From contig JARGXX010000120.1 in assembly GCA_030374765.1 (NCBI GenBank), forward strand, positions 1 through 64,000: a stretch of DNA of 64,000 nt, in the 5' to 3' direction. This document shows, one piece after another, positions 1-9,439 of the stretch. The first letter of the stretch is position 1, and the number at the start of each line of letters is the position of its first letter. The stretch comes from Agarophyton chilense. Taxonomy: Eukaryota > Rhodophyta > Florideophyceae > Gracilariales > Gracilariaceae. Below the pieces are notes generated by a model. The model made no database searches, was not told the origin of the DNA, and saw only the letters and a list, made by a program, of their open reading frames with translations. Position numbers and translations under genes: made by a program.

Positions 1-1205
1 CGTTCGTTGAAGAAGATTGAAACAAGTCTCTCCTGTTGCAATGCAAAATGGCGTGTGTTGCAACACGCAAATGCCTTTGCCCTTGTGCGGGCTCGACAAA
101 TGTACAGCATTGCGAAGAGTGCCTTGAACGTTCGAAGACGCCTGAAAACAGCCTGTCTAGTATTCGTTAGGCTCTTGACGACGGTTTACGAATAGTGGGC
201 TAGCTGACAGCTTTGCAACTGGCCCGAACGACTACCGAGTTAGGCTAGAAGCTAGAGTACTAATAAAAATCCTGACTCGCCTTGGCCTCCATCTCGGACG
301 GCAAGCGACGACCCAGAAGATTCCCAAACTCTAAAATCACCTTCCCTGAACAACCCGCGCAGTTGGCCGCATTTGCACCACGTCCTTCCTTCCTTCTTAC
401 ACGGCCTGTACTCTATTACATTAAATCTTCTGTGTGTGTGAGGAGGATAACTTATCTGACTCATACCATATCAGATCCTGTATCCAACTTTTTTTCGTTT
501 GAAACACCTAGAACAATAGCTGTCCCCAACACACGCTTGTCTACAAGCTGCCGTCAACTCATTGCCAGAAACAGAAACGTGTTGCTGTAAGATGTACGCT
601 CAGGGTGGGACATCCATTCTCACAGCCTACAGTCAGGAGAACATTTCTTGATAACCACAACAATCATTTTTCTTGCTACAGAAATACAGAACTACAAAAG
701 TGATTGCAGCTTTTTCGGGAGTCACTTGTGAGGAATAGTACATACAGCCTAAACGCCAGCATCCCTCCAGGTAATGTTTACAAGAAAGGGAGGGTTACAA
801 AAGAACCAACGAGACAATCTAGCTCATGGAGAGCATCTAACTAACTAATGTAGCAAGACGTTTCGCACCATGGCGAAAAGCATACCGGAACTGCTCCGCG
901 CACTTCGAAATCGCAGTTTTAGCCCAGCGTAGTCCAAATAGCTTTGCACAGCACGCAACTGCGTCCTCATTTGCACAAGCCAAAGGGGCCTGCTTCTCCA
1001 TTATTCAACCATTCGTCCCACAAAACCAACTGTTCTGATTGAAGGTACACACCCAAACTAATCCACAGTGACATGAGGTTTGCCAGCAACGTCAACCCTA
1101 AATACCTTCTTCTGTTCCAATAAGGAATGCATCCCAACCCGGCTTCTGAAGGCGTGTATGGCGCTAGAGACGAATGAGGATAACGTCATAGCCCCCGACG
1201 ATGCA

Positions 1206-1211
1206 TATAAA
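1206..1211 (+). promoter_or_regulatory. TATA box of array gene 1
   Basis: TATAAA lies 113 bp upstream of the start codon at 1319, in the only clear core-promoter context of the spacer. Expected transcription start is about 25-35 bp downstream, giving a 5' UTR of roughly 80 nt. It is conserved in every unit. Confidence 0.55.
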
Positions 1212-1318
1212 CTCACATAGACGATTCCATCACAGCCATCTCTCCACAATATTCTCACCTGACTGCGCAGCACTGCTACTTACTTTCACTACTACTCTAC
1301 TAACTTTTGCCCTAACAA

Positions 1319-4246
1319 ATGTCTCCCCTCCGCTTATTCACTGTCACTGCCTCTCTTTCCGCTCTTCTCGTTATCGTTCTTTCCGCTCATGTATCTCTGG
1401 AAGAATCAGACACTTTTATACAAAATCCGAATAGGGTCGCCACCTTCATGAAGTCTGCGCCTCATGCTTCTTTGTTTGGTAAAGCTGCTGTCACTCCTGC
1501 ACCGGCAGCTGCTTTCAAACCGGGTATTCACCCTCGCATTCTTTTTGACGACCACGGATGGCTCCAGCTTTTGGAGCGTTATTCCAACGCCGGTACATTC
1601 GACCTGCCCACTTCCTGGTCGTTTTTCAACCGTCGAGCATCTCGCCACCTCGCCGACTCGAATCCCGTTATAAACACACTGGCTCACATGGAACGCAACG
1701 GCGAAACTACACTCTACACAGGAGATGAGGATCTTTCCTCTTCTTCGCAGCAAGAGCTCGATGCATTGCACCCGCTTGCAAACCATATCATGAACATGTC
1801 CGAGGGTTATCATCAGAGCTTCTTCATTTGCGCGGTGTGGGCCAGCGTGAACGAGAACGTTGTTCAGGAACGGGGTGAAAGAGAGTCATTCATGACCACC
1901 ACAGTTGACGACTGCGTGAAGGCGTCTGTTGCATGGGCAAAAGTGCTCCTCGCCCATCGCGCTGTCAACTGCGCCGGGAAGTGCCCAAATGGAGACGGAG
2001 CCCAACGAGCTTTTCTGTGGGACGAAGATCGGTGGTTCGAAGTGTCCAATGACTGGTTTTCCGCCGGGTCCTCATTGGCACTCACCCTCGATGTTTTGTA
2101 CGATCGGTTCTCCAGCGACGAACAACGAATTGTGCTCAGCGCCCTAGCGCTGCTCATGTACAAACAGACGTCGTGGGGAACTGCTCTCCAAAGCTCCCGA
2201 AAATCTCCCAACGCCGCCCAGCACCCTCACCGCATCTTCAGCAACTGGGCCTTGTATCATGGCCACCTCTACATTACAAACCTGGTCCTTGAGGGCGAGA
2301 CCAACTTCGACGCATATGCGAGCTCCGTGATGTCGTCGAGTGGCGACACAGGCTTCAACAGCGGACTCAACCACCGCTTTACCGCCCTCATCGAAGCATA
2401 CATGACCCACGCTGTGTATCCCGATGGGGCGACGTTCGAGGACGCCTACACGTACTTCATCGCGCTTCGCGAAGGATCGCTGGCGCTCGTGGCCGCTGAA
2501 CGCCGAGGGCTTCGCGTCATGGACACCGATCGCTTTCGCGGCCTCATCCACAACGTGGCCCAAATGATGGAGCCGTGGCAGTGCGCCCGCATTGTTGGTC
2601 ACTCGTCGGGCGGCGGCATGTCGTATCCCGCGTGGGCCGCCCTGTTCAAGTACGCGTATCCTGACGGCGCACTCCCGCAAATGGTGTGGAAGCAAAGGAT
2701 GGGGAAGCACTTCAAAAACAACAGCCCTTGTCGCATTCAATGGGGGCAGGTTCTCTTACACGTCACTGTTCTTGGCTTGGAGCACGGAACATCGACGTAC
2801 GCTGAGTCCCCACAAGGATTGGAGAAGGAGTTTTTGCAACACTTCCCGCTCTCATACTTCAGCCCCCGTCGGGGACTGCTGATCGCCAGAGGCAGTGAAG
2901 CCGAGAACGCCATATACGTGCACTTTGATGCGCGTCCCGATGCGATATTCCCAGGGCACGACAACGCGGACCGAGGTATATTCACGCTTACCGCTTTCAA
3001 AACGGCATGGATTGACGATCACGTGTGGAACAAGAACATCGATTCCAGAAAGCACTCGCTCATGCACATCGACGGGCTCGCTCAAGATGCGAAGGCGCCC
3101 TCCGTAGCCATGGTTGCAGTCGAAGACAATGGGCGAGAGGTCGTTGCGACGGCCAACTTGACTTACGCATACAACGTGCAGTGGGCAAGAAACTGGCCGT
3201 TTGACAAAGCCCCAATGACGGCTGTAACCGTCACGCAAGAGGACGGCTCATCGAGGCTAGTCGGAAAGCGCTTCGATATGGCGGAGTATGGACACCCACA
3301 CGATTTTGGATGGCCCGCCGACGACGACGGAGCAGATCTGGGATTCACTCGAGATCAATTCAACATGCACGGGGACCCCGATGTTGGATTCAGAGGCATG
3401 TGGGTCTGGAAGAGCAACTATCGCGAAGTTTCCTTGGACTGGATGGTGCGCTCCGTGGTGTTGAACCGAGGAGTTGCAGGACCTGGATTCTTCATGGTTG
3501 TTGACTCCACCCGGGTGTCCGGGGGCGCTTCGAATCACAAGTTTGAATCGTATCTGATGTTGGGTGATCTGGTGCAAGTAGACGCGGATTCATCGAGCTG
3601 CGAGGGTAACACGTGCCGCATTGTTCTGAGCGATGAAGGAATTGCCCAGGTCGACATTCACGTGATATCGACAGGACACTCAATATCATACCGCACGGAA
3701 GAGTTCACGAGCGACAAGCGGCATGAAAGGCTTATCATCCGAAGCGACAACGGGCAAGAGGAGCTCTTCTGGATCGCGTTCCACCCACATATCGGAGAGC
3801 CGGAACGATTCTCGATGGATCAGGACCCAAACGGAACTTCAGTGACAGTGATCTACGACGATGAAGAGTTCCTTTACAGCATTGATTCCGAAACACACGC
3901 AGTTGTACAGGGTGACGCGGCTGCAAAAAGCCCGCTTTCCTCTCCCAGTTCATCCCCAGAACCATCTCCGTCATACAGTGCCTCACCCAGCATTTCCGTA
4001 TCAACAACGCCGTCTTTGTCTGCTTCGCCGAGCCCGCAGCCCCCGGCTTCTCAAAGTGCATCTCCACCTCTGTCTTCCTCGATGTTGCCGCTTGTGGCCC
4101 ATGCCTCAAGCTCTCCATCTCCAAGCCCGTCAACTTCTCACGCTCCGACACCAAAGCGCTGGAGACCAAAGTGGTGGCAGAGGCGTAGGTGGTGGAGGCG
4201 CAACTGGTGGAGACGTAATAATTCCTCCAAAATGTATATTTACTGA
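1319..4246 (+). CDS. Secreted heparinase II/III-superfamily protein, candidate galactan sulfurylase (array copy 1)
   Basis: Intronless 975-residue protein. Residues 1-24 form a signal peptide. Around residues 71-76 is the HPRILF motif typical of the N-terminus of heparinase-II/III and alginate-lyase-like toroid domains. The toroid carries an aromatic Asn-Trp motif near 308 and an Asn-His/Tyr-Pro-Asp-Gly segment near 350-370. A second motif near 547 (HDNADRGIFTL) matches the His-x-x-Ala-Asp-x-Gly-x-Phe signature of the C-terminal beta domain. Residues about 870-944 are a Ser/Pro-rich linker, and about 945-975 an Arg/Trp-rich cationic tail. Several N-glycosylation sequons fit secretion. Red algae encode D-galactose-2,6-sulfurylases, which close the 3,6-anhydro ring of carrageenan; from memory these share this fold, so that is my preferred guess. 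A polysaccharide lyase is the alternative. Superfamily is firm, substrate is inferred. Confidence 0.85.
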   Translation: MSPLRLFTVTASLSALLVIVLSAHVSLEESDTFIQNPNRVATFMKSAPHASLFGKAAVTPAPAAAFKPGIHPRILFDDHGWLQLLERYSNAGTFDLPTSWSFFNRRASRHLADSNPVINTLAHMERNGETTLYTGDEDLSSSSQQELDALHPLANHIMNMSEGYHQSFFICAVWASVNENVVQERGERESFMTTTVDDCVKASVAWAKVLLAHRAVNCAGKCPNGDGAQRAFLWDEDRWFEVSNDWFSAGSSLALTLDVLYDRFSSDEQRIVLSALALLMYKQTSWGTALQSSRKSPNAAQHPHRIFSNWALYHGHLYITNLVLEGETNFDAYASSVMSSSGDTGFNSGLNHRFTALIEAYMTHAVYPDGATFEDAYTYFIALREGSLALVAAERRGLRVMDTDRFRGLIHNVAQMMEPWQCARIVGHSSGGGMSYPAWAALFKYAYPDGALPQMVWKQRMGKHFKNNSPCRIQWGQVLLHVTVLGLEHGTSTYAESPQGLEKEFLQHFPLSYFSPRRGLLIARGSEAENAIYVHFDARPDAIFPGHDNADRGIFTLTAFKTAWIDDHVWNKNIDSRKHSLMHIDGLAQDAKAPSVAMVAVEDNGREVVATANLTYAYNVQWARNWPFDKAPMTAVTVTQEDGSSRLVGKRFDMAEYGHPHDFGWPADDDGADLGFTRDQFNMHGDPDVGFRGMWVWKSNYREVSLDWMVRSVVLNRGVAGPGFFMVVDSTRVSGGASNHKFESYLMLGDLVQVDADSSSCEGNTCRIVLSDEGIAQVDIHVISTGHSISYRTEEFTSDKRHERLIIRSDNGQEELFWIAFHPHIGEPERFSMDQDPNGTSVTVIYDDEEFLYSIDSETHAVVQGDAAAKSPLSSPSSSPEPSPSYSASPSISVSTTPSLSASPSPQPPASQSASPPLSSSMLPLVAHASSSPSPSPSTSHAPTPKRWRPKWWQRRRWWRRNWWRRNNSSKMYIY

Positions 4247-4306
4247 TTTGTATAGCTAGCTTTGGTGGATGATGTGGAATCAAACTAACTCCCACCTAAC
4301 TCTGTA

Positions 4307-4312
4307 AATAAA
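4307..4312 (+). terminator. Polyadenylation signal of array gene 1
   Basis: AATAAA lies about 60 nt after the stop codon. It is conserved in all units and is the natural 3' end signal for the gene. Confidence 0.6.
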
Positions 4313-4538
4313 GTCCACCCACATAACAACTAGCTGCACGCCGCATAGCAATCGCATATAGATACCTCAAAATAGTGATTGGAAAAACTTCAAGGAAGGC
4401 ATGACGTGTTGGTGACTGCACATGTGGTGACAAACCATATTGTATGAATACCACAGCTACCTAAACCGAAGCATTAAGCGCCCTCTGTTTGTTCCCAGTG
4501 TCGGTCATGTCTTGAAAGTGCCTAAAAGTAAGAAGAAC

Positions 4539-4748
4539 ATGCAGAAGAGAGTCAAAAGTAAATGCCGGCTTGCTTTATTCACTGCGTGGAGCATTCCGAT
4601 CGCTGTAATTTTAGTAGTAACTTCAAGCGCCATATACAGCAATACACAAATGGCAATACTTGCACATGCACTTTTCAATCCAGCTCAGGAAAACACCGAA
4701 ATAGGGCCACTCAAATATTGTCCAGGTCCGTCCGTTCTCGCACGTTGA
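4539..4748 (+). CDS. Possible small membrane peptide, 69 codons, repeated per unit
   Basis: The first ATG of a longer TTG-opened frame gives a 69-residue peptide with a basic N-terminus and one hydrophobic segment (LALFTAWSIPIAVILVV). The same ORF is present at 14229-14438 and 19008-19217. No family is recognised and there is no obvious TATA box close by. With units almost identical, conservation says nothing about selection. It may be a chance ORF in the spacer. Confidence 0.2.
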   Translation: MQKRVKSKCRLALFTAWSIPIAVILVVTSSAIYSNTQMAILAHALFNPAQENTEIGPLKYCPGPSVLAR

Positions 4749-5984
4749 GAACGAGCTGTATGACTCGCGCTTAAAAAGCGTTCGTTGAAGAAGATTGAAA
4801 CAAGTCTCTCCTGTTGCAATGCAAAATGGCGTGTGTTGCAACACGCAAATGCCTTTGCCCTTGTGCGGGCTCGACAAATGTACAGCATTGCGAAGAGTGC
4901 CTTGAACGTTCGAAGACGCCTGAAACAGCCCTGTCTAGTATTCGTTAGGCTCTTGACGACGGTTTACGAATAGTGGGCTAGCTGACAGCTTTGCAACTGG
5001 CCCGAACGACTACCGAGTTAGGCTAGAAGCTAGAGTACTAATAAAAATCCTGACTCGCCTTGGCCTCCATCTCGGACGGCAAGCGACGACCCAGAAGATT
5101 CCCAAACTCTAAAATCACCTTCCCTGAACAACCCGCGCAGTTGGCCGCATTTGCACCACGTCCTTCCTTCCTTCTTACACGGCCTGTACTCTATTACATT
5201 AAATCTTCTGTGTGTGTGAGGAGGATAACTTATCTGACTCATACCATATCAGATCCTGTATCCAACTTTTTTTCGTTTGAAACACCTAGAACAATAGCTG
5301 TCCCCAACACACGCTTGTCTACAAGCTGCCGTCAACTCATTGCCAGAAACAGAAACGTGTTGCTGTAAGATGTACGCTCAGGGTGGGACATCCATTCTCA
5401 CAGCCTACAGTCAGGAGAACATTTCTTGATAACCACAACAATCATTTTTCTTGCTACAGAAATACAGAACTACAAAAGTGATTGCAGCTTTTTCGGGAGT
5501 CACTTGTGAGGAATAGTACATACGGCCTAAACGCCAGCATCCCTCCAGGTAATGTTTACAAGAAAGGGAGGGTTACAAAAGAACCAACGAGACAATCTAG
5601 CTCATGGAGAGCATCTAACTAACTAATGTAGCAAGACGTTTCGCACCATGGCGAAAAGCATACCGGAACTGCTCCGCGCACTTCGAAATCGCAGTTTTAG
5701 CCCAGCGTAGTCCAAATAGCTTTGCACAGCACGCAACTGCGTCCTCATTTGCACAAGCCAAAGGGGCCTGCTTCTCCATTATTCAACCATTCGTCCCACA
5801 AAACCAACTGTTCTGATTGAAGGTACACACCCAAACTAATCCACAGTGACATGAGGTTTGCCAGCAACGTCAACCCTAAATACCTTCTTCTGTTCCAAAT
5901 AAGGAATGCATCCCAACCCGGCTTCTGAAGGCGTGTATGGCGCTAGAGACGAATGAGGATAACGTCATAGCCCCCGACGATGCA

Positions 5985-5990
5985 TATAAA
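5985..5990 (+). promoter_or_regulatory. TATA box of array gene 2
   Basis: TATAAA at the same distance from the start codon as in unit 1. Confidence 0.55.
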
Positions 5991-6097
5991 CTCACATAGA
6001 CGATTCCATCACAGCCATCTCTCCACAATATTCTCACCTGACTGCGCAGCACTGCTACTTACTTTCACTACTACTCTACTAACTTTTGCCCTAACAA

Positions 6098-9025
6098 ATG
6101 TCTCCCCTCCGCTTATTCACTGTCACTGCCTCTCTTTCCGCTCTTCTCGTTATCGTTCTTTCCGCTCATGTATCTCTGGAAGAATCAGACACTTTTATAC
6201 AAAATCCGAATAGGGTCGCCACCTTCATGAAGTCTGCGCCTCATGCTTCTTTGTTTGGTAAAGCTGCTGTCACTCCTGCACCGGCAGCTGCTTTCAAACC
6301 GGGTATTCACCCTCGCATTCTTTTTGACGACCACGGATGGCTCCAGCTTTTGGAGCGTTATTCCAACGCCGGTACATTCGACCTGCCCACTTCCTGGTCG
6401 TTTTTCAACCGTCGAGCATCTCGCCACCTCGCCGACTCGAATCCCGTTATAAACACACTGGCTCACATGGAACGCAACGGCGAAACTACACTCTACACAG
6501 GAGATGAGGATCTTTCCTCTTCTTCGCAGCAAGAGCTCGATGCATTGCACCCGCTTGCAAACCATATCATGAACATGTCCGAGGGTTATCATCAGAGCTT
6601 CTTCATTTGCGCGGTGTGGGCCAGCGTGAACGAGAACGTTGTTCAGGAACGGGGTGAAAGAGAGTCATTCATGACCACCACAGTTGACGACTGCGTGAAG
6701 GCGTCTGTTGCATGGGCAAAAGTGCTCCTCGCCCATCGCGCTGTCAACTGCGCCGGGAAGTGCCCAAATGGAGACGGAGCCCAACGAGCTTTTCTGTGGG
6801 ACGAAGATCGGTGGTTCGAAGTGTCCAATGACTGGTTTTCCGCCGGGTCCTCATTGGCACTCACCCTCGATGTTTTGTACGATCGGTTCTCCAGCGACGA
6901 ACAACGAATTGTGCTCAGCGCCCTAGCGCTGCTCATGTACAAACAGACGTCGTGGGGAACTGCTCTCCAAAGCTCCCGAAAAACTCCCAACGCCGCCCAG
7001 CACCCTCACCGCATCTTCAGCAACTGGGCCTTGTATCATGGCCACCTCTACATTACAAACCTGGTCCTTGAGGGCGAGACCAACTTCGACGCATATGCGA
7101 GCTCCGTGATGTCGTCGAGTGGCGACACAGGCTTCAACAGCGGACTCAACCACCGCTTTACCGCCCTCATCGAAGCATACATGACCCACGCTGTGTATCC
7201 CGATGGGGCGACGTTCGAGGACGCCTACACGTACTTCATCGCGCTTCGCGAAGGATCGCTGGCGCTCGTGGCCGCTGAACGCCGAGGGCTTCGCGTCATG
7301 GACACCGATCGCTTTCGCGGCCTCATCCACAACGTGGCCCAAATGATGGAGCCGTGGCAGTGCGCCCGCATTGTTGGTCACTCGTCGGGCGGCGGCATAT
7401 CGTATCCCGCATGGGCCGCCCTGTTCAAGTACGCGTATCCTGACGGCGCACTCCCGCAAATGGTGTGGAAGCAAAGGATGGGGAAGCACTTCAAAAACAA
7501 CAGCCCTTGTCGCATTCAATGGGGGCAGGTTCTCTTACACGTCACTGTTCTTGGCTTGGAGCACGGAACATCGACGTACGCTGAGTCCCCACAAGGATTG
7601 GAGAAGGAGTTTTTGCAACACTTCCCGCTCTCATACTTCAGCCCCCGTCGGGGACTGCTGATCGCCAGAGGCAGTGAAGCCGAGAACGCCATATACGTGC
7701 ACTTTGATGCGCGTCCCGATGCGATATTCCCAGGGCACGACAACGCGGACCGAGGTATATTCACGCTTACCGCTTTCAAAACGGCATGGATTGACGATCA
7801 CGTGTGGAACAAGAACATCGATTCCAGAAAGCACTCGCTCATGCACATCGACGGGCTCGCTCAAGATGCGAAGGCGCCCTCCGTAGCCATGGTTGCAGTC
7901 GAAGACAATGGGCGAGAGGTCGTTGCGACGGCCAACTTGACTTACGCATACAACGTGCAGTGGGCAAGAAACTGGCCGTTTGACAAAGCCCCAATGACGG
8001 CTGTAACCGTCACGCAAGAGGACGGCTCATCGAGGCTAGTCGGAAAGCGCTTCGATATGGCGGAGTATGGACACCCACACGATTTTGGATGGCCCGCCGA
8101 CGACGACGGAGCAGATCTGGGATTCACTCGAGATCAATTCAACATGCACGGGGACCCCGATGTTGGATTCAGAGGCATGTGGGTCTGGAAGAGCAACTAT
8201 CGCGAAGTTTCCTTGGACTGGATGGTGCGCTCCGTGGTGTTGAACCGAGGAGTTGCAGGACCTGGATTCTTCATGGTTGTTGACTCCACCCGGGTGTCCG
8301 GGGGCGCTTCGAATCACAAGTTTGAATCGTATCTGATGTTGGGTGATCTGGTGCAAGTAGACGCGGATTCATCGAGCTGCGAGGGTAACACGTGCCGCAT
8401 TGTTCTGAGCGATGAAGGAATTGCCCAGGTCGACATTCACGTGATATCGACAGGACACTCAATATCATACCGCACGGAAGAGTTCACGAGCGACAAGCGG
8501 CATGAAAGGCTTATCATCCGAAGCGACAACGGGCAAGAGGAGCTCTTCTGGATCGCGTTCCACCCACATATCGGAGAGCCGGAACGATTCTCGATGGATC
8601 AGGACCCAAACGGAACTTCAGTGACAGTGATCTACGACGATGAAGAGTTCCTTTACAGCATTGATTCCGAAACACACGCAGTTGTACAGGGTGACGCGGC
8701 TGCAAAAAGCCCGCTTTCCTCTCCCAGTTCATCCCCAGAACCATCTCCGTCATACAGTGCCTCACCCAGCATTTCCGTATCAACAACGCCGTCTTTGTCT
8801 GCTTCGCCGAGCCCGCAGCCCCCGGCTTCTCAAAGTGCATCTCCACCTCTGTCTTCCTCGATGTTGCCGCTTGTGGCCCATGCCTCAAGCTCTCCATCTC
8901 CAAGCCCGTCAACTTCTCACGCTCCGACACCAAAGCGCTGGAGACCAAAGTGGTGGCAGAGGCGTAGGTGGTGGAGGCGCAACTGGTGGAGACGTAATAA
9001 TTCCTCCAAAATGTATATTTACTGA
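6098..9025 (+). CDS. Secreted heparinase II/III-superfamily protein (array copy 2)
   Basis: Second array copy, 975 codons, with the same domain order as copy 1. It differs from copy 1 at two residues: Ser296 is Thr and Met434 is Ile. The Ile change is shared with copy 4, together with a silent change a few codons later. It is the only copy with Thr296. Its polyadenylation signal is at 9086-9091. The copia element begins only 178 bp after the stop codon, in opposite orientation, so the 3' end of this gene could be affected by the insertion even though the AATAAA is retained. Confidence 0.85.
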   Translation: MSPLRLFTVTASLSALLVIVLSAHVSLEESDTFIQNPNRVATFMKSAPHASLFGKAAVTPAPAAAFKPGIHPRILFDDHGWLQLLERYSNAGTFDLPTSWSFFNRRASRHLADSNPVINTLAHMERNGETTLYTGDEDLSSSSQQELDALHPLANHIMNMSEGYHQSFFICAVWASVNENVVQERGERESFMTTTVDDCVKASVAWAKVLLAHRAVNCAGKCPNGDGAQRAFLWDEDRWFEVSNDWFSAGSSLALTLDVLYDRFSSDEQRIVLSALALLMYKQTSWGTALQSSRKTPNAAQHPHRIFSNWALYHGHLYITNLVLEGETNFDAYASSVMSSSGDTGFNSGLNHRFTALIEAYMTHAVYPDGATFEDAYTYFIALREGSLALVAAERRGLRVMDTDRFRGLIHNVAQMMEPWQCARIVGHSSGGGISYPAWAALFKYAYPDGALPQMVWKQRMGKHFKNNSPCRIQWGQVLLHVTVLGLEHGTSTYAESPQGLEKEFLQHFPLSYFSPRRGLLIARGSEAENAIYVHFDARPDAIFPGHDNADRGIFTLTAFKTAWIDDHVWNKNIDSRKHSLMHIDGLAQDAKAPSVAMVAVEDNGREVVATANLTYAYNVQWARNWPFDKAPMTAVTVTQEDGSSRLVGKRFDMAEYGHPHDFGWPADDDGADLGFTRDQFNMHGDPDVGFRGMWVWKSNYREVSLDWMVRSVVLNRGVAGPGFFMVVDSTRVSGGASNHKFESYLMLGDLVQVDADSSSCEGNTCRIVLSDEGIAQVDIHVISTGHSISYRTEEFTSDKRHERLIIRSDNGQEELFWIAFHPHIGEPERFSMDQDPNGTSVTVIYDDEEFLYSIDSETHAVVQGDAAAKSPLSSPSSSPEPSPSYSASPSISVSTTPSLSASPSPQPPASQSASPPLSSSMLPLVAHASSSPSPSPSTSHAPTPKRWRPKWWQRRRWWRRNWWRRNNSSKMYIY

Positions 9026-9085
9026 TTTGTATAGCTAGCTTTGGTGGATGATGTGGAATCAAACTAACTCCCACCTAACTCTGTA

Positions 9086-9091
9086 AATAAA
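9086..9091 (+). terminator. Polyadenylation signal of array gene 2
   Basis: AATAAA about 60 nt past the stop codon, upstream of the copia insertion. Confidence 0.6.
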
Positions 9092-9203
9092 GTCCACCCA
9101 CATAACAACTAGCTGCACGCCGCATAGCAATCGCATATAGATACCTCAAAATAGTGATTGGAAAAACTTCAAGGAAGGCATGACGTGTTGGTGACTGCAC
9201 ATG

Positions 9204-9424
9204 TAAGTATTGAGCAGTATTCGGGTACTAAGACAATTCTAGGTCGAGCTAGTCGAGAAGTGTAGCAGAGGTACACGGTAGTCGGGTGACTTCCAGTAGC
9301 ATCGTGCTGTGTTTAGATAAATGTTCTTAACTACTGCTATGTAATACATGTAGACACACTTTAGCGGTTGCCATGTAATATCTATTTTCTCGTGCATATA
9401 ACATGTAGTTCCATGTCATTCATA
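9204..9424 (-). repeat. 3' LTR of copia copy 1
   Basis: 221 bp, bounded by the target duplication on one side and by the polypurine tract on the other. It differs from its partner LTR mainly in a T-rich stretch near 9390. Confidence 0.95.
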
Positions 9425-9439
9425 TTCCTCCCTTTTTGG

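Larger units (their letters stand above)
1..4436 (+). repeat. Tandem array unit 1 (5' end outside window)
   Basis: First visible copy of a head-to-tail repeat. The first 342 bp of the unit lie outside the window. The boundary is placed by comparing the junction at 4436/4437 with the right edge of the array at 23684/23685, where the shared sequence ends after GTGGTGACAAACC. Bases 1-1318 are the upstream spacer: no convincing gene, only a TATA box near 1206. Short open frames here begin at TTG or lack coding character. This copy is one base shorter than the others in the spacer (near 1120). Confidence 0.95.

Noticed and set aside
282..590. 102-codon ORF repeated in each array unit, and similar spacer ORFs
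   Set aside because: Starts at TTG, no family features; near-identity of the units makes its conservation uninformative.
1319..4246. Plain bacterial-type heparin lyase acquired by recent transfer
   Set aside because: Eukaryotic signals, a Ser/Pro linker and the lack of a different base composition argue for a resident algal gene.
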